A DNA stretch of 64,000 nucleotides from Rhynchopus euleeides (taxonomy: Eukaryota > Euglenozoa > Diplonemea > Diplonemida > Diplonemidae): assembly GCA_963210315.1 (NCBI GenBank), contig OY723263.1, positions 1,178,001 through 1,242,000 of the forward strand, given 5' to 3'. Position numbers and translations under genes: made by a program. Shown here one piece after another: positions 33,272 through 43,836 of this stretch (positions are counted from its first letter, which is position 1; every line of letters starts with the position of its first letter). The notes below the pieces were generated by a model that was given only the letters and a program-made list of their open reading frames with translations, searched no databases and was not told the DNA's origin.

Positions 33272-35912
33272 CTTGGATAGATGCCTGGGGTGGGTGGTGG
33301 TGTCGTGTGGCATGGGGCAACGGGAACAGGGGGGCGGGGGTGCAAAACATAACCGGGCATGCTGGGCAAACATGACCTGAAGTGAATTCAATAAACACAA
33401 GGCACCTCTCACTTCTCAGACAACCGCGTCATCCTGCGGGCAGGTCAGCCCTGACTGCCCATCAGTGTCCGAGTGCTGACGCCCCACCTCTCTACCTGAC
33501 TGACGAGCTCCAACAGAGCGCGTCATACAGGATGGCCACACATGTGACGCCCAGCTGCAAGTGAGACGCGTTGTTCGTTTCTGTTTTGTGGAGGAAGACC
33601 GTGCCCAGACACCGCGCCCTCCCCCCCACCTCTCTGAGAGGTCAGGCGTGGCACTTCTTTTTGAAACCCACACCCGCGACACTCCCCCCCCCCCCCCCCC
33701 CTCCTCCAGACGGGTCACGGTCTCCTGCAAACCTGCCACAACACTCGCGAAATCCGACTCACTTCCAACCAACAAACCTCACCCACCTCCACTCCCTTAC
33801 CCGCCCACCCCCAACAGCACAAACCTCCTGAGAGGGAGGTAGTCGTGCGGAGCCTTGTGTCAGGCGGAGTGTTTGCGCAGGGGTAGGTATCCCTTTCCCC
33901 CCTCTTTCCTGAATCCGCACCGCACACCCTGTCACGTGGTGGAAGCTTCTGAGGTGCTGTGGGGAAAAGACATCGTGCCGTTCGCTATCGGAGGGGCGTT
34001 GTGACACTATCGGCAACGACACATCGCCAAGGATGAAAATACGCCAAATATGACGCCGAAAGGAAGGAGCGGGGGGCTGAATGGTTTCGAGAAACGGTTT
34101 GCACAGTGTGCATTGCGCACGGTGGTTTGTCAGCCTCGTCAGCATCAGGCCCCAATTCAGGGTGCATCAGAGACGAATGACAAGGACCCATCAATCGAAC
34201 ACTATCGTCACAAACAACTGCACGCACGGGGGGAGCACATAAGATAAGAGCAGGGCTGCACCGCCTTGGGAAAGGAGGGAGATCGGCGGGAAGCCTGCAA
34301 ATTGAACCCCCCTGCCGCTTGTTGGAGGTTGGGGGAGGAGGGACGGGGCAGCCACGACAGTTGGTCTTCATGGCAATAATTCAAAGGTGGGGGGGGTGTG
34401 TTGTTCTTTTGTCACAAATCTGACATGGCTATGACCCTGCACCTGGCGCACGCCCCGCTTGGGAAGGGCCTCGCCCAACCCTGACCTCCCAAGCTGGCAC
34501 TGCCCGGTGTCGGGAAATACAACATGAGATGTGGGTGCACCTGAAAAGCGGATACCACTTACAGAAGGGGCTTACACAGCCAGCAGTCAAATCACAAAGG
34601 GGCCACTGCGCAGAGGACGACCTAGGACAGCCTAGGAAGCAAGGCGGTGGGATGAAGGTATGTGGAAGGGATAGAAAGGGATGACCCCTACCACTCGAAA
34701 AAAAGGGATGACAAATACCGAATTAGGACCACAGCCAGAATGATGCCTCATTTGATCATCAGAGGATGGGGGTGGTGATGGGGGATAGGGAAGTGTTCAC
34801 TGCCTGGCAGGCGACACCACTCACCGTTGATTGCGCTGCAGACTCAGGGGGTGGGGGGAAACGTTAGGCTTCTCCCCCGCCCACCCGACATCGCCAACAT
34901 CACCTGGGCAAAAACAGAATTAACACCATCACAGCTTGGATACCTGGGAGGGGCAACCCTCCCACAGGCAATACCTGTTCTGGCTGTTCTGTTCACGCTA
35001 CAACACGCTAGCGGTGTGTGCACAGTCAAAAGGGGTATCTTCAACTATCTCCAACCTCGCAAGAATATTTTGACGACCAGGCTGTGATGAATAACAGGTG
35101 TTGATCTCCTGCCGAGTGTGCGTTTGTGTTTGTGTGTGTGTGGGTGTGATCTGACATGTCTCCACAATGGCACCGGGTAAGATGAGAGAGAAATAATAGG
35201 ATAATTGGCGTGGCGACAGACAGGGGAAGTGCTTCTGTCCTGACCTCTGCGCCAGTCGTGAGAGGGGATGGGGGGGGAAAGTCCCGGTCACACCAAAGAT
35301 AGGATAAACGTGCGCCTGAGCGCACTGGTGGGAATCTTCTGATTCTCACCTTCAGTGGGGATTGGTGGTGCGTCGCTTCGCCATCCGCCGTGGCTCCTTG
35401 TCAATCTATGGGGGTCTGAGGAAGGGCGGAGGGCATGCCAGGTGGCGCGCTGACATGGCCACTGCCTTCCGTTATCCCCGCTGACTCACCCCAGGTTTGA
35501 TTGGAAAAGTGTCACCTCAGTTCCGCACACCTCCTCTGATGGCCTTGTGTGGGCACCGTTGTTGTGATACGCTTTAGCTCGTCCACAACATGTGCCCAAC
35601 TCGCATCTGATGAGGAGGGTAGTGTGCAGATCACGGTGACTGAAACTAAATCCAAAAGCACTTTCCGCGCGAAAGTCGTCTGTGTAATTTCGTTAATCAC
35701 TGGGGTGGGCAAACGAGAAATCCAACAAAAATATCGCCGGTTAGGGGGGGCACAGAGGCCCACTGTGCAGAGGCTAAGCTGCCACCAGAACCAAGGCAGG
35801 CCGAACAATCTCACCGCCTGCCCCTTCTTCTGCCTGCCAGCCGCTGCGCGTTCTCTTGCGCTGCAACCCGCACACCCTTTCCTGAGGGCATCTGCCTTCC
35901 TTCGCCTCTCCC
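33272..35912. other. 2.6-kb stretch without a recognised gene
   Basis: Plus-strand C-run near 33682-33702, G-runs near 34390 and 35265-35280, and a (TG)n run near 35117-35145. No supportable coding exon on either strand. Confidence 0.5.
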
Positions 35913-37469
35913 TCACCGTTTCGCAAGCTCGATTGTCTTTTTGAAAGCGTCGATGGCTGCCAGGCGGGTTGACTTGACATCCACCATGGGCGTGCAGTAT
36001 TTGAAATCGGACATCTTGGTGTATTTGCTGTGCACCTTCTTCTCGTCCCACTTCAGGATGTCGCTGTTCGGGAGGGTTGCAATCTCCGGGACCCACTTCT
36101 TGATGTACGCCAGGGTGGGGTCCACCTTCGCCATCTGCGACTGCGGGTTCATAACGCGGAAGTAGGGGGCACCATCCGCCCCTGTGGAGGACGACCACTG
36201 CCACCCCCCGTTGTTGTTGCAGGGGTCGTAGTCGATCAGGCGCTGCGCAAACACCTGCTCCCCACGGCGCCAGTCGATCATGAGGTTCTTCGTCAGGAAC
36301 ATGGCCGCAACCATGCGCCCCCTGTTGTGCATCACACCCGACACGTTCATCTCCCGGATCGCCGCGTCGACAAATGGCACACCCGTCGAGCCGCGCTTCC
36401 ACTTCTCGAAGTCCTCCTCCTCGCTGTTCCAGGGCAGCCCCGTCAGGTTTGGGACAAAGTTTGTGTTCTCCTCCTCCTTCACCATCTTCTGCAGGACACC
36501 GGGGTTGTGCAGCGTGATGTACATGTAGAAGTCACGCCAGTACAGCTGCCGGATAAACGCCTCACGTGTCGTCGAAGGCGCTTTGTCATTGTTAATCACC
36601 AGATGCCGCACCTCGCGAGCTGACACCAGGCCATACTTAAAGTGGGCACTCAGATTCGTCGACGCCTTGTCCAGATGGTTCCGGTTGTGTGAATACTCAT
36701 TGAAATTGTAATCCTTCAGCCTGCGCAGGGCGTACTCCCGAGTCGCCGTGCTGACATTCCTCTTGATGGCATCACCCCCGATCCCAGGTGTGATGTAGCG
36801 GCGGGCTGCCTCCTCCACCGAGAAGACAAACGCCTTGGCATGCACGCAGGGGACGTCGTAGCTCTCCCCGACGCTGAGCAGCTCCGACACCTCGTAGCGC
36901 AGGGGCGCAGGGGTCGGCTTCACAGATGAGGCCTTGTTGTAGAAGGGGGTGAACAGCTTGTAGAAGGTGCCCTGCCCGGACACGATCTCCTTCAGCCCTG
37001 TGGGGCAGAGGCAGTGGTCCTCCACGAGGGAGAAGGGCACGCCGAGGCTGTCAAGCTTGTCCTGCACCTCGCTCTCGCGCAGCTTCGCATAGGGGGTGTA
37101 GTCCTCAGCCATGCTGACAGCGTGCAGGGGTGTGTCGTGGTGGATTGCAGCCAGCACCTCCGCGTGCCGCCCGTAGTAGATCTCGAGTTGCCGTCCTGTC
37201 TGCCTGTTGATGCTGGCCTCAAGGTCCTTCAGGGCGCGCACGAGGAAGGCAAAGCTCGCCTCCCCGAAGTACCCCTTCTTGATGTTCTCTTCCGTCTGCT
37301 CAGGGGTGAAGACAAAGCAGAAGCGCAGGTCATCCACCCCCTGCTGCACAATCGTGTGCAGCGACCTATTGTCTTCCAGGCGGAAATCCCGTGTGAAGAC
37401 ATGCAGCCCTGTCTTCTTCTGCGAGGCGCTGTCCACCCGCCGCCTTTTTGTGGTCGGCTCGGCGCACAT
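35913..37469 (-). CDS. Class I CPD photolyase / cryptochrome family flavoprotein
   Basis: Single exon, 518 residues. A basic N-terminus (TTKRRRVD) could be a nuclear signal. The alpha/beta antenna domain begins LHVFTRDFRLEDNRSLH. The FAD domain has REAFIRQLYWRDFYMYI, TGVPFVDAAIREMN, GVMHNRGRMVAAMFLTKN and the long conserved block with NNNGGWQWSSSTGADGAPYF and RVMNPQSQ. This block is typical of class I CPD photolyases, which use blue light and FADH- to split cyclobutane pyrimidine dimers. A non-repair cryptochrome role cannot be excluded. The ATG at 37469 was chosen because the longer frame upstream has no ATG. The sense strand just upstream is a CT-rich tract. An acceptor-like site and no introns are seen. 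Confidence 0.93.
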   Translation of the reverse strand: MCAEPTTKRRRVDSASQKKTGLHVFTRDFRLEDNRSLHTIVQQGVDDLRFCFVFTPEQTEENIKKGYFGEASFAFLVRALKDLEASINRQTGRQLEIYYGRHAEVLAAIHHDTPLHAVSMAEDYTPYAKLRESEVQDKLDSLGVPFSLVEDHCLCPTGLKEIVSGQGTFYKLFTPFYNKASSVKPTPAPLRYEVSELLSVGESYDVPCVHAKAFVFSVEEAARRYITPGIGGDAIKRNVSTATREYALRRLKDYNFNEYSHNRNHLDKASTNLSAHFKYGLVSAREVRHLVINNDKAPSTTREAFIRQLYWRDFYMYITLHNPGVLQKMVKEEENTNFVPNLTGLPWNSEEEDFEKWKRGSTGVPFVDAAIREMNVSGVMHNRGRMVAAMFLTKNLMIDWRRGEQVFAQRLIDYDPCNNNGGWQWSSSTGADGAPYFRVMNPQSQMAKVDPTLAYIKKWVPEIATLPNSDILKWDEKKVHSKYTKMSDFKYCTPMVDVKSTRLAAIDAFKKTIELAKR

Positions 37470-38236
37470 CGTTGTCAGCAAGGGCAAAGAGAGAGAGGAG
37501 GGGAGAGAAGGGTCGTGGGGCGGTTGAGCGCACAGGATATGTGGTGGTGGGGATAAACCCGAAGGGGTGGACAAGTCTGGAGGAGTGGGGGAAACCTGGC
37601 AGTGAGGGGTGGCGTGAAGCGGGGAAAAGGGGTGGACAGCCGATTTGGATATAGGCTTCACACCGCGAGAAGTACAGGACTCGCCTTTGAATTGTAGTTG
37701 GAGCAGTGTAGCCACAGCCCATCAGAGCCAAATGCACCCTATCTTTGATACGGCTGGTTGCGGGCAAGACTTTGCCTCCTGCAGAAGTATGGCGTCGGCT
37801 CCGTGTCGGAGGTTCCCGCACAAGAACAATCAGAATCTCCGTGGGGACGATGTGGCAAATTTCGCTCTCATCACACCTACAACACAAGCTGACGGACCCG
37901 AATATGAGATACCGTTCAGGGAGGGGATTAGTAGCAAATAGTAGACTGGCACCGGTGATCAGGCACCGTACAAGGTTGGCCTCATGTGGTTGACGGTGGA
38001 TGCCCTCTGAGGCAGGCTCTGGAGGCCTGCAAGCAACGTGGTCTGCTGACATCTACGAAGAATGTGGTTCTGGGGGGCCGCTCGCCACGACGCAGAAACT
38101 CCAGGACCCCCCCGTGTGGGACAACACCTCTGTGGAGGGACTTGCTGACGCTGTCCTGGAAGCGGGACAAGGAAGTTGTGGATCAAGGTGGTATAAATTG
38201 ACACGCAGACACCTCACGACGGCCCCGCAAATCTTG

Positions 38237-38531
38237 CCGAGGCTCAGAAAGACGGGCGGGCCTCCAAGAACGTCTCCGAGATGTATGCCAGTCCCTGGCA
38301 TCCGACATGGAGACGCTGCTGGGCGATCGATGGAAGTGCGTCCTGCAGCCTGTATCCCTGCACCAGTTCCGCTGTGTGGTGTGCGAGGAGATGCAGACCT
38401 ACTTCAAGGCGCGCACAGGGTCGTTCGAATTTGAGGGCAACCTCGATGAACGTGTGTCATCATGCACGCGAGATCGCAGATTTCTCCCAGCAGACTTGTA
38501 CAAAGCAGCCACGTCGCCTGCCACTGACTAG
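38237..38531 (+). pseudogene. Relict open frame of unknown origin
   Basis: A plus-strand frame of about 95 codons reads coding-like: SLASDMETLLGDRWKC, FRCVVCEEMQTYF and FEFEGNLDERVSSC. It ends at TAG 38529-38531 and has no clear start; frames upstream shift. It is opposite to all host genes and next to repeat sequence, so it is probably a decayed mobile-element piece. No family recognised. Confidence 0.3.
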
Positions 38532-38615
38532 TCCTCCCACGACCACCCGAAGCTTGGCACTGCGACAGTGCAGGAGACCCCCGTCTACGCCGCCAAGTTG
38601 GTGGATGTCGGACAA

Positions 38616-38641
38616 GGGGGTTTGATCGTCGAGAGTGAATG
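38616..38641. repeat. Dispersed intergenic repeat R1, partial copy
   Basis: GGGGGTTTGATCGTCGAGAGTGAATG, the first part of R1, without the following AAAAGTAAATCTCCC. Confidence 0.6.
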
Positions 38642-39072
38642 ACACAGTGGTGTCAAGGAAAGTGAGTTCAACACCCTCGAGTCAAGTCAGAGAGCGTGAG
38701 ACGGCCGCCCCGCCCCCCTGCCAATGTGGCAATCGCACCAGCTCCAAGATGTATCAGTAGTCCGTGCTTGGTAACTATAGTATAGTTGGCAACGTGATAG
38801 GGAAGGGAGGGGGTTGGCAGCAATTTCGGGCTTTGTGTTGTCTTAAACGGATAAGAACAGTGTAACTGAGAGCGTTGGCGCCAAAGGGAGGCACACGAGA
38901 ATAAAATGCCGATATGGGGGCCAGACCTGACGGCAAAGACTAAAAGAAGACTGAACCAGCAGCACACCGAACAGACAGAGCTCAAGCCACGCACAACAGC
39001 ACGGGCGGAACAAACGTGACTCAGGAGAGCACCCCCCCCCCTAGAACGGGGTGCCCCCACCACCCTCCAGAT

Positions 39073-41823
39073 TCACAGCAGATCTGCCTGAGCACTGCCA
39101 CCTGCAGCAGCCCCCGCCTCACGCCTCTTCCGCTCCTTCAGGGTGAGGAACACTGTGGGCTCCGGAAGCGCCTCAGCCCCTTTAGCAGTTGCTGTAGTTG
39201 GCGGCGCCGCGGTCGCTGCTGCGGTAGACCCGGCTGAGCTACGACGAGGGGGGGGTCCCTCCGGGGGACGGGGGCGCATCACGAGGCCGCCGCCCGCATC
39301 GCCACCACTCACGCCCCCCCGCACCACCCCCGCAGCAGACTGCGTGACAGCAGCCTCCACCGGCGCCGGCGCTGGCGCCGGCGACGCCGGCACATCGGGC
39401 ATAGGGTGGGGCGCAGGCGACGCTGCCTCCGGCACCTCCCGCTGCACGGAGCCAACACCCCCTGTGCCAGGCACGTCCGCCGCTGCTGCTGCTGCCGCAT
39501 CCTGCTGAGGCCCCACCCCGCCAGCACCGCGCTCCACCTTCCGCCACTGCCCAGCCAGGGCCTGCCTCTGCCGAATCTCGCACCGCAGCAGCAGGCGCCG
39601 CGCCTCATCCTCCTCCTCATCCAGCGCGGCACACACAGGCCCCCTGAGGCTGCCCTGCAGCAGGAAGGGCGGGGGACCCGCCACGGGGCCGCCACCCCCA
39701 CCCACCCCCTCCCCCGCCTCCGGGGGCTTCGGCACCACGCCTGCACCGGAGCTCAGGAAGTGCTCCAGCTGCTCCGCCTGCCGGCGGAAGATCCCCACAC
39801 CCGTTTCGCAGGCAGAGCGGAGTGACGCGAGCCCCCGCAGGGAGTGGTCTGCAAGGCGCGCCCTGGCGCTGCCCTCTGCGGCCTCCACTATGAGGGGCGC
39901 GGCGGCAGCCACCACAAGGGACCGGGCCAGCTCCTCCTCCGACTCGATGCTGATGCGGCGTGTGAACTCCGCACCCCGCGTGTCCTCGCTGCTGGTGAGG
40001 GGCAGGCAGCGCTGCGGCGGGCAGAAGTCTCGCGCACGGAGATACTGCAGCTCCTCACGCAGCACCATGCGGGCGCGCTGCTCCTCCCGGTGAATCTCTT
40101 CGCGAGGGGGTACCTCCTCCGCAGCGATGCAGGCACAGGCCTCGGGTGCCCACGCGAGGAAGCGGGCGACCTGCTCCGAGCCTGCGGTGTGCTGCGTCTG
40201 GAGGGCGCCGCGTGCCTCCTGCTCTGCCTGCAGGATGCTGTGCCGCAGCGGCTGCTCCTCGAGGCGGAGGCGGGTGTCGCCGCGCCGCAGGCACCGCAGC
40301 AGCGACACCCCGGCCTCCGTGGTGAGGGCGCCGAACTCGCGCTCCTCCCGGCGCGATATGGTGTCGCGGCGCATGCCCTGCGTGAAGTCCAACACCTGCA
40401 GCGCCTGCCCCCCCGGCAGATGCAGCCCTCCGAGCTGTGTCATGGCGCCGATGAAAGCCAGGTCGTGCCCCGTGTTGCGCGACACGGCGTAGCTTGTGTA
40501 CATCGCAGCGGCATAGATGGGGTGCCGCGAGTCGACGATGTGTGTGAAGTCGCGTTGGAAGAGGGAGGGGACGACGCTGTCGGCAGCGCTGGTGCGGGAG
40601 GCGATGGAGCGCATCGAGGTGGAGGCGGACATCGCCAACGACCCACACGGCTCGGATGAGGGTGTCGAGGGGGTGCTGGGCGGGCCTGCCCGCGGGGAGG
40701 GGCTGCCCGCCGGGGAGCAGGTCATGGTGTCGGAGGCGCTGCAGCTGGGGTCGTTGCGGCGGTGCAGCCGCCGCCACATCGCCTCCTCCAGACGCGCGCC
40801 CACCGTGTCAACATGCTGGGCCTCCTTGGGAATGTCCACGCTGCCACCGCACAGCAGCACAAACACGTTGTCCAACAAGATGCGCACATCGCCCTCCAAC
40901 GCGGTGAGACCTCGCCTGGTGCGTGCTTCGTTCTTCGCCAGGGCACCCGACATGCCGGAGGCAGGTGCCATGTCCCGCAGCCTCTCTGGCACGGCTGCGG
41001 GTGTGGCGGGTGGCAGGTCCCGCCGCGTCACCAGGCTGCGGAGTGCGGCGAGGCTGTAGGCAAATGAGCTCTCGATGCCGCCGCGCAGCATCTCCTCCAC
41101 GTCGCACAGCGTCGCGGTGTCGAGCGGCGCAGCCGCGAAGGGGGCCTCAGCACCGTCGGGCCTGGCGGGCGGCGTGTCGTCCAGCCTGGCGACGACGAGG
41201 CCCAGGAGGCTCTGCACTTCGGAGAGCTCCAGGTGGCGCCATGTCTGCATCTCGCTGAGCAGCGCGACGTACTTCTGGCGCAGGGTGGTGACGGTGTCCC
41301 GCGCTTCGCCCTCCTGCGCGAAGAGGCAGAGAGAACCCCTGCCGTCCAGCAGGGAGCAGGCGGAGCCGCCCTCCGCGTCACCCGCAGTGGTGGCGAAGTA
41401 GGCAGTGGCCTCGCGTGCCGTGAGGACCTCGCGGGCTTCGGCCTCGTCGAGGAGCAGGCGTGCCCGCAGGGTGGTCTCCTGTGTGCCGCACAGCGCGGCT
41501 GCGTCGCGGGGCATCAGGTTGTGGAGTATGAAGGCACGGGAGGCAGACTCGCCCTGCTCGAGGCACCTCCGTGCCTTGGAGGCCTGCACCTGCATGTTGA
41601 AGGCGCGCTCTGCAAGGCGCTGCCTGTATTCTCCGAGCCACTGTGTCAGCGCAGGCGTCTGCGGGAGCAGCTGGATCTGGCTGAAGAGCTGCAGGCTGCG
41701 CTCATGGCACACCGGGGCGTGTGTGGGCTGGCCCGGCCTCTTCCCCTCCTGACGGCGCTGTGCTCGGTAGCGTTTGTAGCGCTCATCGCGTATTATCTCC
41801 TGGCATGCAGTGAGGCCGACCAT
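39073..41823 (-). CDS. Large Ala/Arg/Glu-rich protein, unknown function
   Basis: Single exon of 916 residues starting MVGLTACQEIIRDERYKRYR. The sequence is strongly helical and rich in Ala, Arg, Leu and Glu. The body has many short amphipathic stretches (SEMQTWRHLELSEVQSLLGL, AEQEARGALQTQ), with Ser/Thr-rich linkers near 420-480 and a Pro/Ala/Gly-rich region near 780-890. The C-terminus has FLTLKERKRREAGAA. No catalytic motif, signal peptide or membrane segment is visible. A structural or cytoskeletal role would fit but is a guess. The ATG is the first in frame after acceptor-like CCCTGCAG and CCACCAG sites 18 and 39 nt upstream. Confidence 0.8.
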   Translation of the reverse strand: MVGLTACQEIIRDERYKRYRAQRRQEGKRPGQPTHAPVCHERSLQLFSQIQLLPQTPALTQWLGEYRQRLAERAFNMQVQASKARRCLEQGESASRAFILHNLMPRDAAALCGTQETTLRARLLLDEAEAREVLTAREATAYFATTAGDAEGGSACSLLDGRGSLCLFAQEGEARDTVTTLRQKYVALLSEMQTWRHLELSEVQSLLGLVVARLDDTPPARPDGAEAPFAAAPLDTATLCDVEEMLRGGIESSFAYSLAALRSLVTRRDLPPATPAAVPERLRDMAPASGMSGALAKNEARTRRGLTALEGDVRILLDNVFVLLCGGSVDIPKEAQHVDTVGARLEEAMWRRLHRRNDPSCSASDTMTCSPAGSPSPRAGPPSTPSTPSSEPCGSLAMSASTSMRSIASRTSAADSVVPSLFQRDFTHIVDSRHPIYAAAMYTSYAVSRNTGHDLAFIGAMTQLGGLHLPGGQALQVLDFTQGMRRDTISRREEREFGALTTEAGVSLLRCLRRGDTRLRLEEQPLRHSILQAEQEARGALQTQHTAGSEQVARFLAWAPEACACIAAEEVPPREEIHREEQRARMVLREELQYLRARDFCPPQRCLPLTSSEDTRGAEFTRRISIESEEELARSLVVAAAAPLIVEAAEGSARARLADHSLRGLASLRSACETGVGIFRRQAEQLEHFLSSGAGVVPKPPEAGEGVGGGGGPVAGPPPFLLQGSLRGPVCAALDEEEDEARRLLLRCEIRQRQALAGQWRKVERGAGGVGPQQDAAAAAAADVPGTGGVGSVQREVPEAASPAPHPMPDVPASPAPAPAPVEAAVTQSAAGVVRGGVSGGDAGGGLVMRPRPPEGPPPRRSSAGSTAAATAAPPTTATAKGAEALPEPTVFLTLKERKRREAGAAAGGSAQADLL

Positions 41824-42455
41824 CAATGGCAATGTGTGCGGCTGCAGGGCAGCGGCATCGGCCTGGTGGGAGGGTGAAGTGGGTGAAGGGAGGAGGGTTC
41901 GCTTGAAACACCAGGGCAAGCAGGGAAAAGTTGAACTGTAGGAAATACTTGAAAAGGTCTGGCGGACCAAGTGGGATGGGATGGTGGGTTCTGTCGTTTT
42001 GGACACGGGCAGGTCTCTCCATAGCTGAGGGGCACCCTCTGGGGTGCGCAGCAGGAATCGGCGGGTGGCATGTTTAGCTCCGAAGAGCGCTGGCACTTAT
42101 TTTGTATTGGAACTGGGTGACACAGCGCAGTTGAATTGGCAAGAAAGGTGGCGGCGGGGGAAGGGGCGGTACATCACTGCCTTGCCAAGACCCATGGGCT
42201 CCCAGGAGGCAGTAAAAAGATGGGGCGGGCCAAACCACCCCGACGGCCGGATGACTCAGATCTGCAGTGCAAACCGCTCATGATATCCATGCCATGAAAA
42301 ATCAACTCTGGAGCCACAGAACGCCTCCCTTTCTCACTGCCAGACAGCCCATCCCTGGAAAGGGGCAGGACAGCCTTACACAACAAGGGACAATCTAAGA
42401 TACACACAGCATGGGACCGGCAGCAGCCCTTTGCGTTCCCCTCGAGCTCCACATC
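41824..42455. other. Intergenic, no gene seen
   Basis: About 630 bases between the stop of the 420-residue gene and the start of the 916-residue gene. It includes the acceptor-like tract at 41860-41885. Confidence 0.6.
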
Positions 42456-43718
42456 TCACTTCTCAAATTGCCTCAGATCTTTGCGCAGCCCACGCGAGAG
42501 TGTTATGTGCGTCTTAAGCCCTTTGGTCATACGCTTCTGCGTCACGATAATCGGCTCCTCGATAAACCTCCGCACCGCCTCCAGGAGTTTGTTGAACTCC
42601 GGCATGGTCCCCCGCTTGTTGTGATGTATAATACAGGTCAGCGGGTGCACCCCCTGGTACGGGGGACACGGGGTGCGCTTCATCCCAGCCAGCCGGCTCT
42701 TCGCCTCCGCGAGCGTCTCCTCCAAAGCTTCGATATCCGAGGCACGCACGTTGGGGCAGCGCGCATCCCTCGGGATCCGATCACTCAGATAGTCCACCAC
42801 ACGCTCGAACTCCACCTCGGGCACCAAAGGGTATATCTTCATTGCACGCAGGGACTCTTCGAAGCGGGGGATGAGGATCTTTGCGACATGAGGGGGTATG
42901 TCAAACATGTGATCCTTTGGGAAGTACTTCGTCAGCTCCTCCACAACAAACGCGCTGCGGGAGTTTTTTGCAGCCTGCGTCTGCACGGCAGGGTTGGGGT
43001 TGCTGCTCAGCACAGGGTGCTGCAGCACCGCAACATCGTTGTAGACTGTATACATGATGTCATCCAACACGTCAACAGGCTGCCACGCAACAGCGAGCTC
43101 CTTTGCCGGAGGCGCTTCGCAAGGTGCGTTCTTCCAGGCATCGATGATGCCCCGCTTCCCGATGCGGGTGTAGTGCTGCTGCAGTGCCGTGAAGGTGAAA
43201 AGCCGCCCCCCCACATTTCGCAACGGCTCCTGCATGTCGTATGACCGCGTCAGCATGTCGTAGACAATAGAGTCCTGCTCGAGGGTGGCACCCGCAGGCA
43301 CAAGCTTCTGAATCTTGTTGGGGTTCGGGATGCGCATGGACTGCGATGACGCCTGCCCAATGGTGGTGGCCTTCTTGAAGGCGCTGAAGAGATGCCCTGG
43401 TGACGCACGGTTGGACTTCTTGTCAGCACGCACGCCAACAGATGCCACTGCGGCGAAGAGGAGGGCGGCAGCAGAGGAGGCGCTCTTCGCGGCAGCCTTT
43501 CGCCGCCTGCGGAAGCGCCGCTCGTGCACCTCCTTCAGAGGCATGTGGAGGATCTGGCCCTTCTGCAGGTGCCCCTCGTTGGCGAATATGTTGTCGAGGT
43601 CGAACCCAGCGGGGAGCGTGTCGGCCTGTTGGAGTGCATAGACTCCGCCGAGTACCTTCACCTCCTCTTGGCGTCTGTGGGTGGTGAGGTTGAAACGGGG
43701 GGGAGGTGATTTCTTCAT
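42456..43718 (-). CDS. Conserved-looking 420-residue protein, unknown function
   Basis: Single exon. The N-terminus is basic with a stretch FRRRRKAAAKSASSAAALLF (about 70-92) that combines a basic cluster with a hydrophobic Ala/Leu/Val patch; this could be a targeting or membrane-associated segment. The rest is soluble: YDMQEPLRNVGGRLFTFTAL, VDVLDDIMYTVYND, and a closing helical region with EALEETLAEAKSRLAG and FIEEPIIVTQKRMTKGL. Stop and start are well defined (ATG 43718). It lies directly downstream of the 629-residue gene with only about 120 nt between. No family recognised. Confidence 0.8.
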   Translation of the reverse strand: MKKSPPPRFNLTTHRRQEEVKVLGGVYALQQADTLPAGFDLDNIFANEGHLQKGQILHMPLKEVHERRFRRRRKAAAKSASSAAALLFAAVASVGVRADKKSNRASPGHLFSAFKKATTIGQASSQSMRIPNPNKIQKLVPAGATLEQDSIVYDMLTRSYDMQEPLRNVGGRLFTFTALQQHYTRIGKRGIIDAWKNAPCEAPPAKELAVAWQPVDVLDDIMYTVYNDVAVLQHPVLSSNPNPAVQTQAAKNSRSAFVVEELTKYFPKDHMFDIPPHVAKILIPRFEESLRAMKIYPLVPEVEFERVVDYLSDRIPRDARCPNVRASDIEALEETLAEAKSRLAGMKRTPCPPYQGVHPLTCIIHHNKRGTMPEFNKLLEAVRRFIEEPIIVTQKRMTKGLKTHITLSRGLRKDLRQFEK

Positions 43719-43836
43719 GTGGGTTTGTGGAGGATAAGTGGGTGGTGAGTTGTCGTGGCAAAAGAGGTTGATTCAGTCACCTCTTCCTCGATATGGAAAG
43801 GGTGCTGCGGTTGATTTGTTGATGTGGTTGGCAATG

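Larger units (their letters stand above)
37470..39072. other. Intergenic with a plus-strand coding relic
   Basis: About 1.6 kb, mostly non-coding. It contains the relic at 38237-38531 and a partial R1 repeat at 38616-38641. Confidence 0.6.

Noticed and set aside
37470-37715. Extended N-terminus for the photolyase
   Set aside because: The longer frame begins at a non-ATG codon and runs through a CT-rich acceptor-like tract; the ATG at 37469 is a better start.
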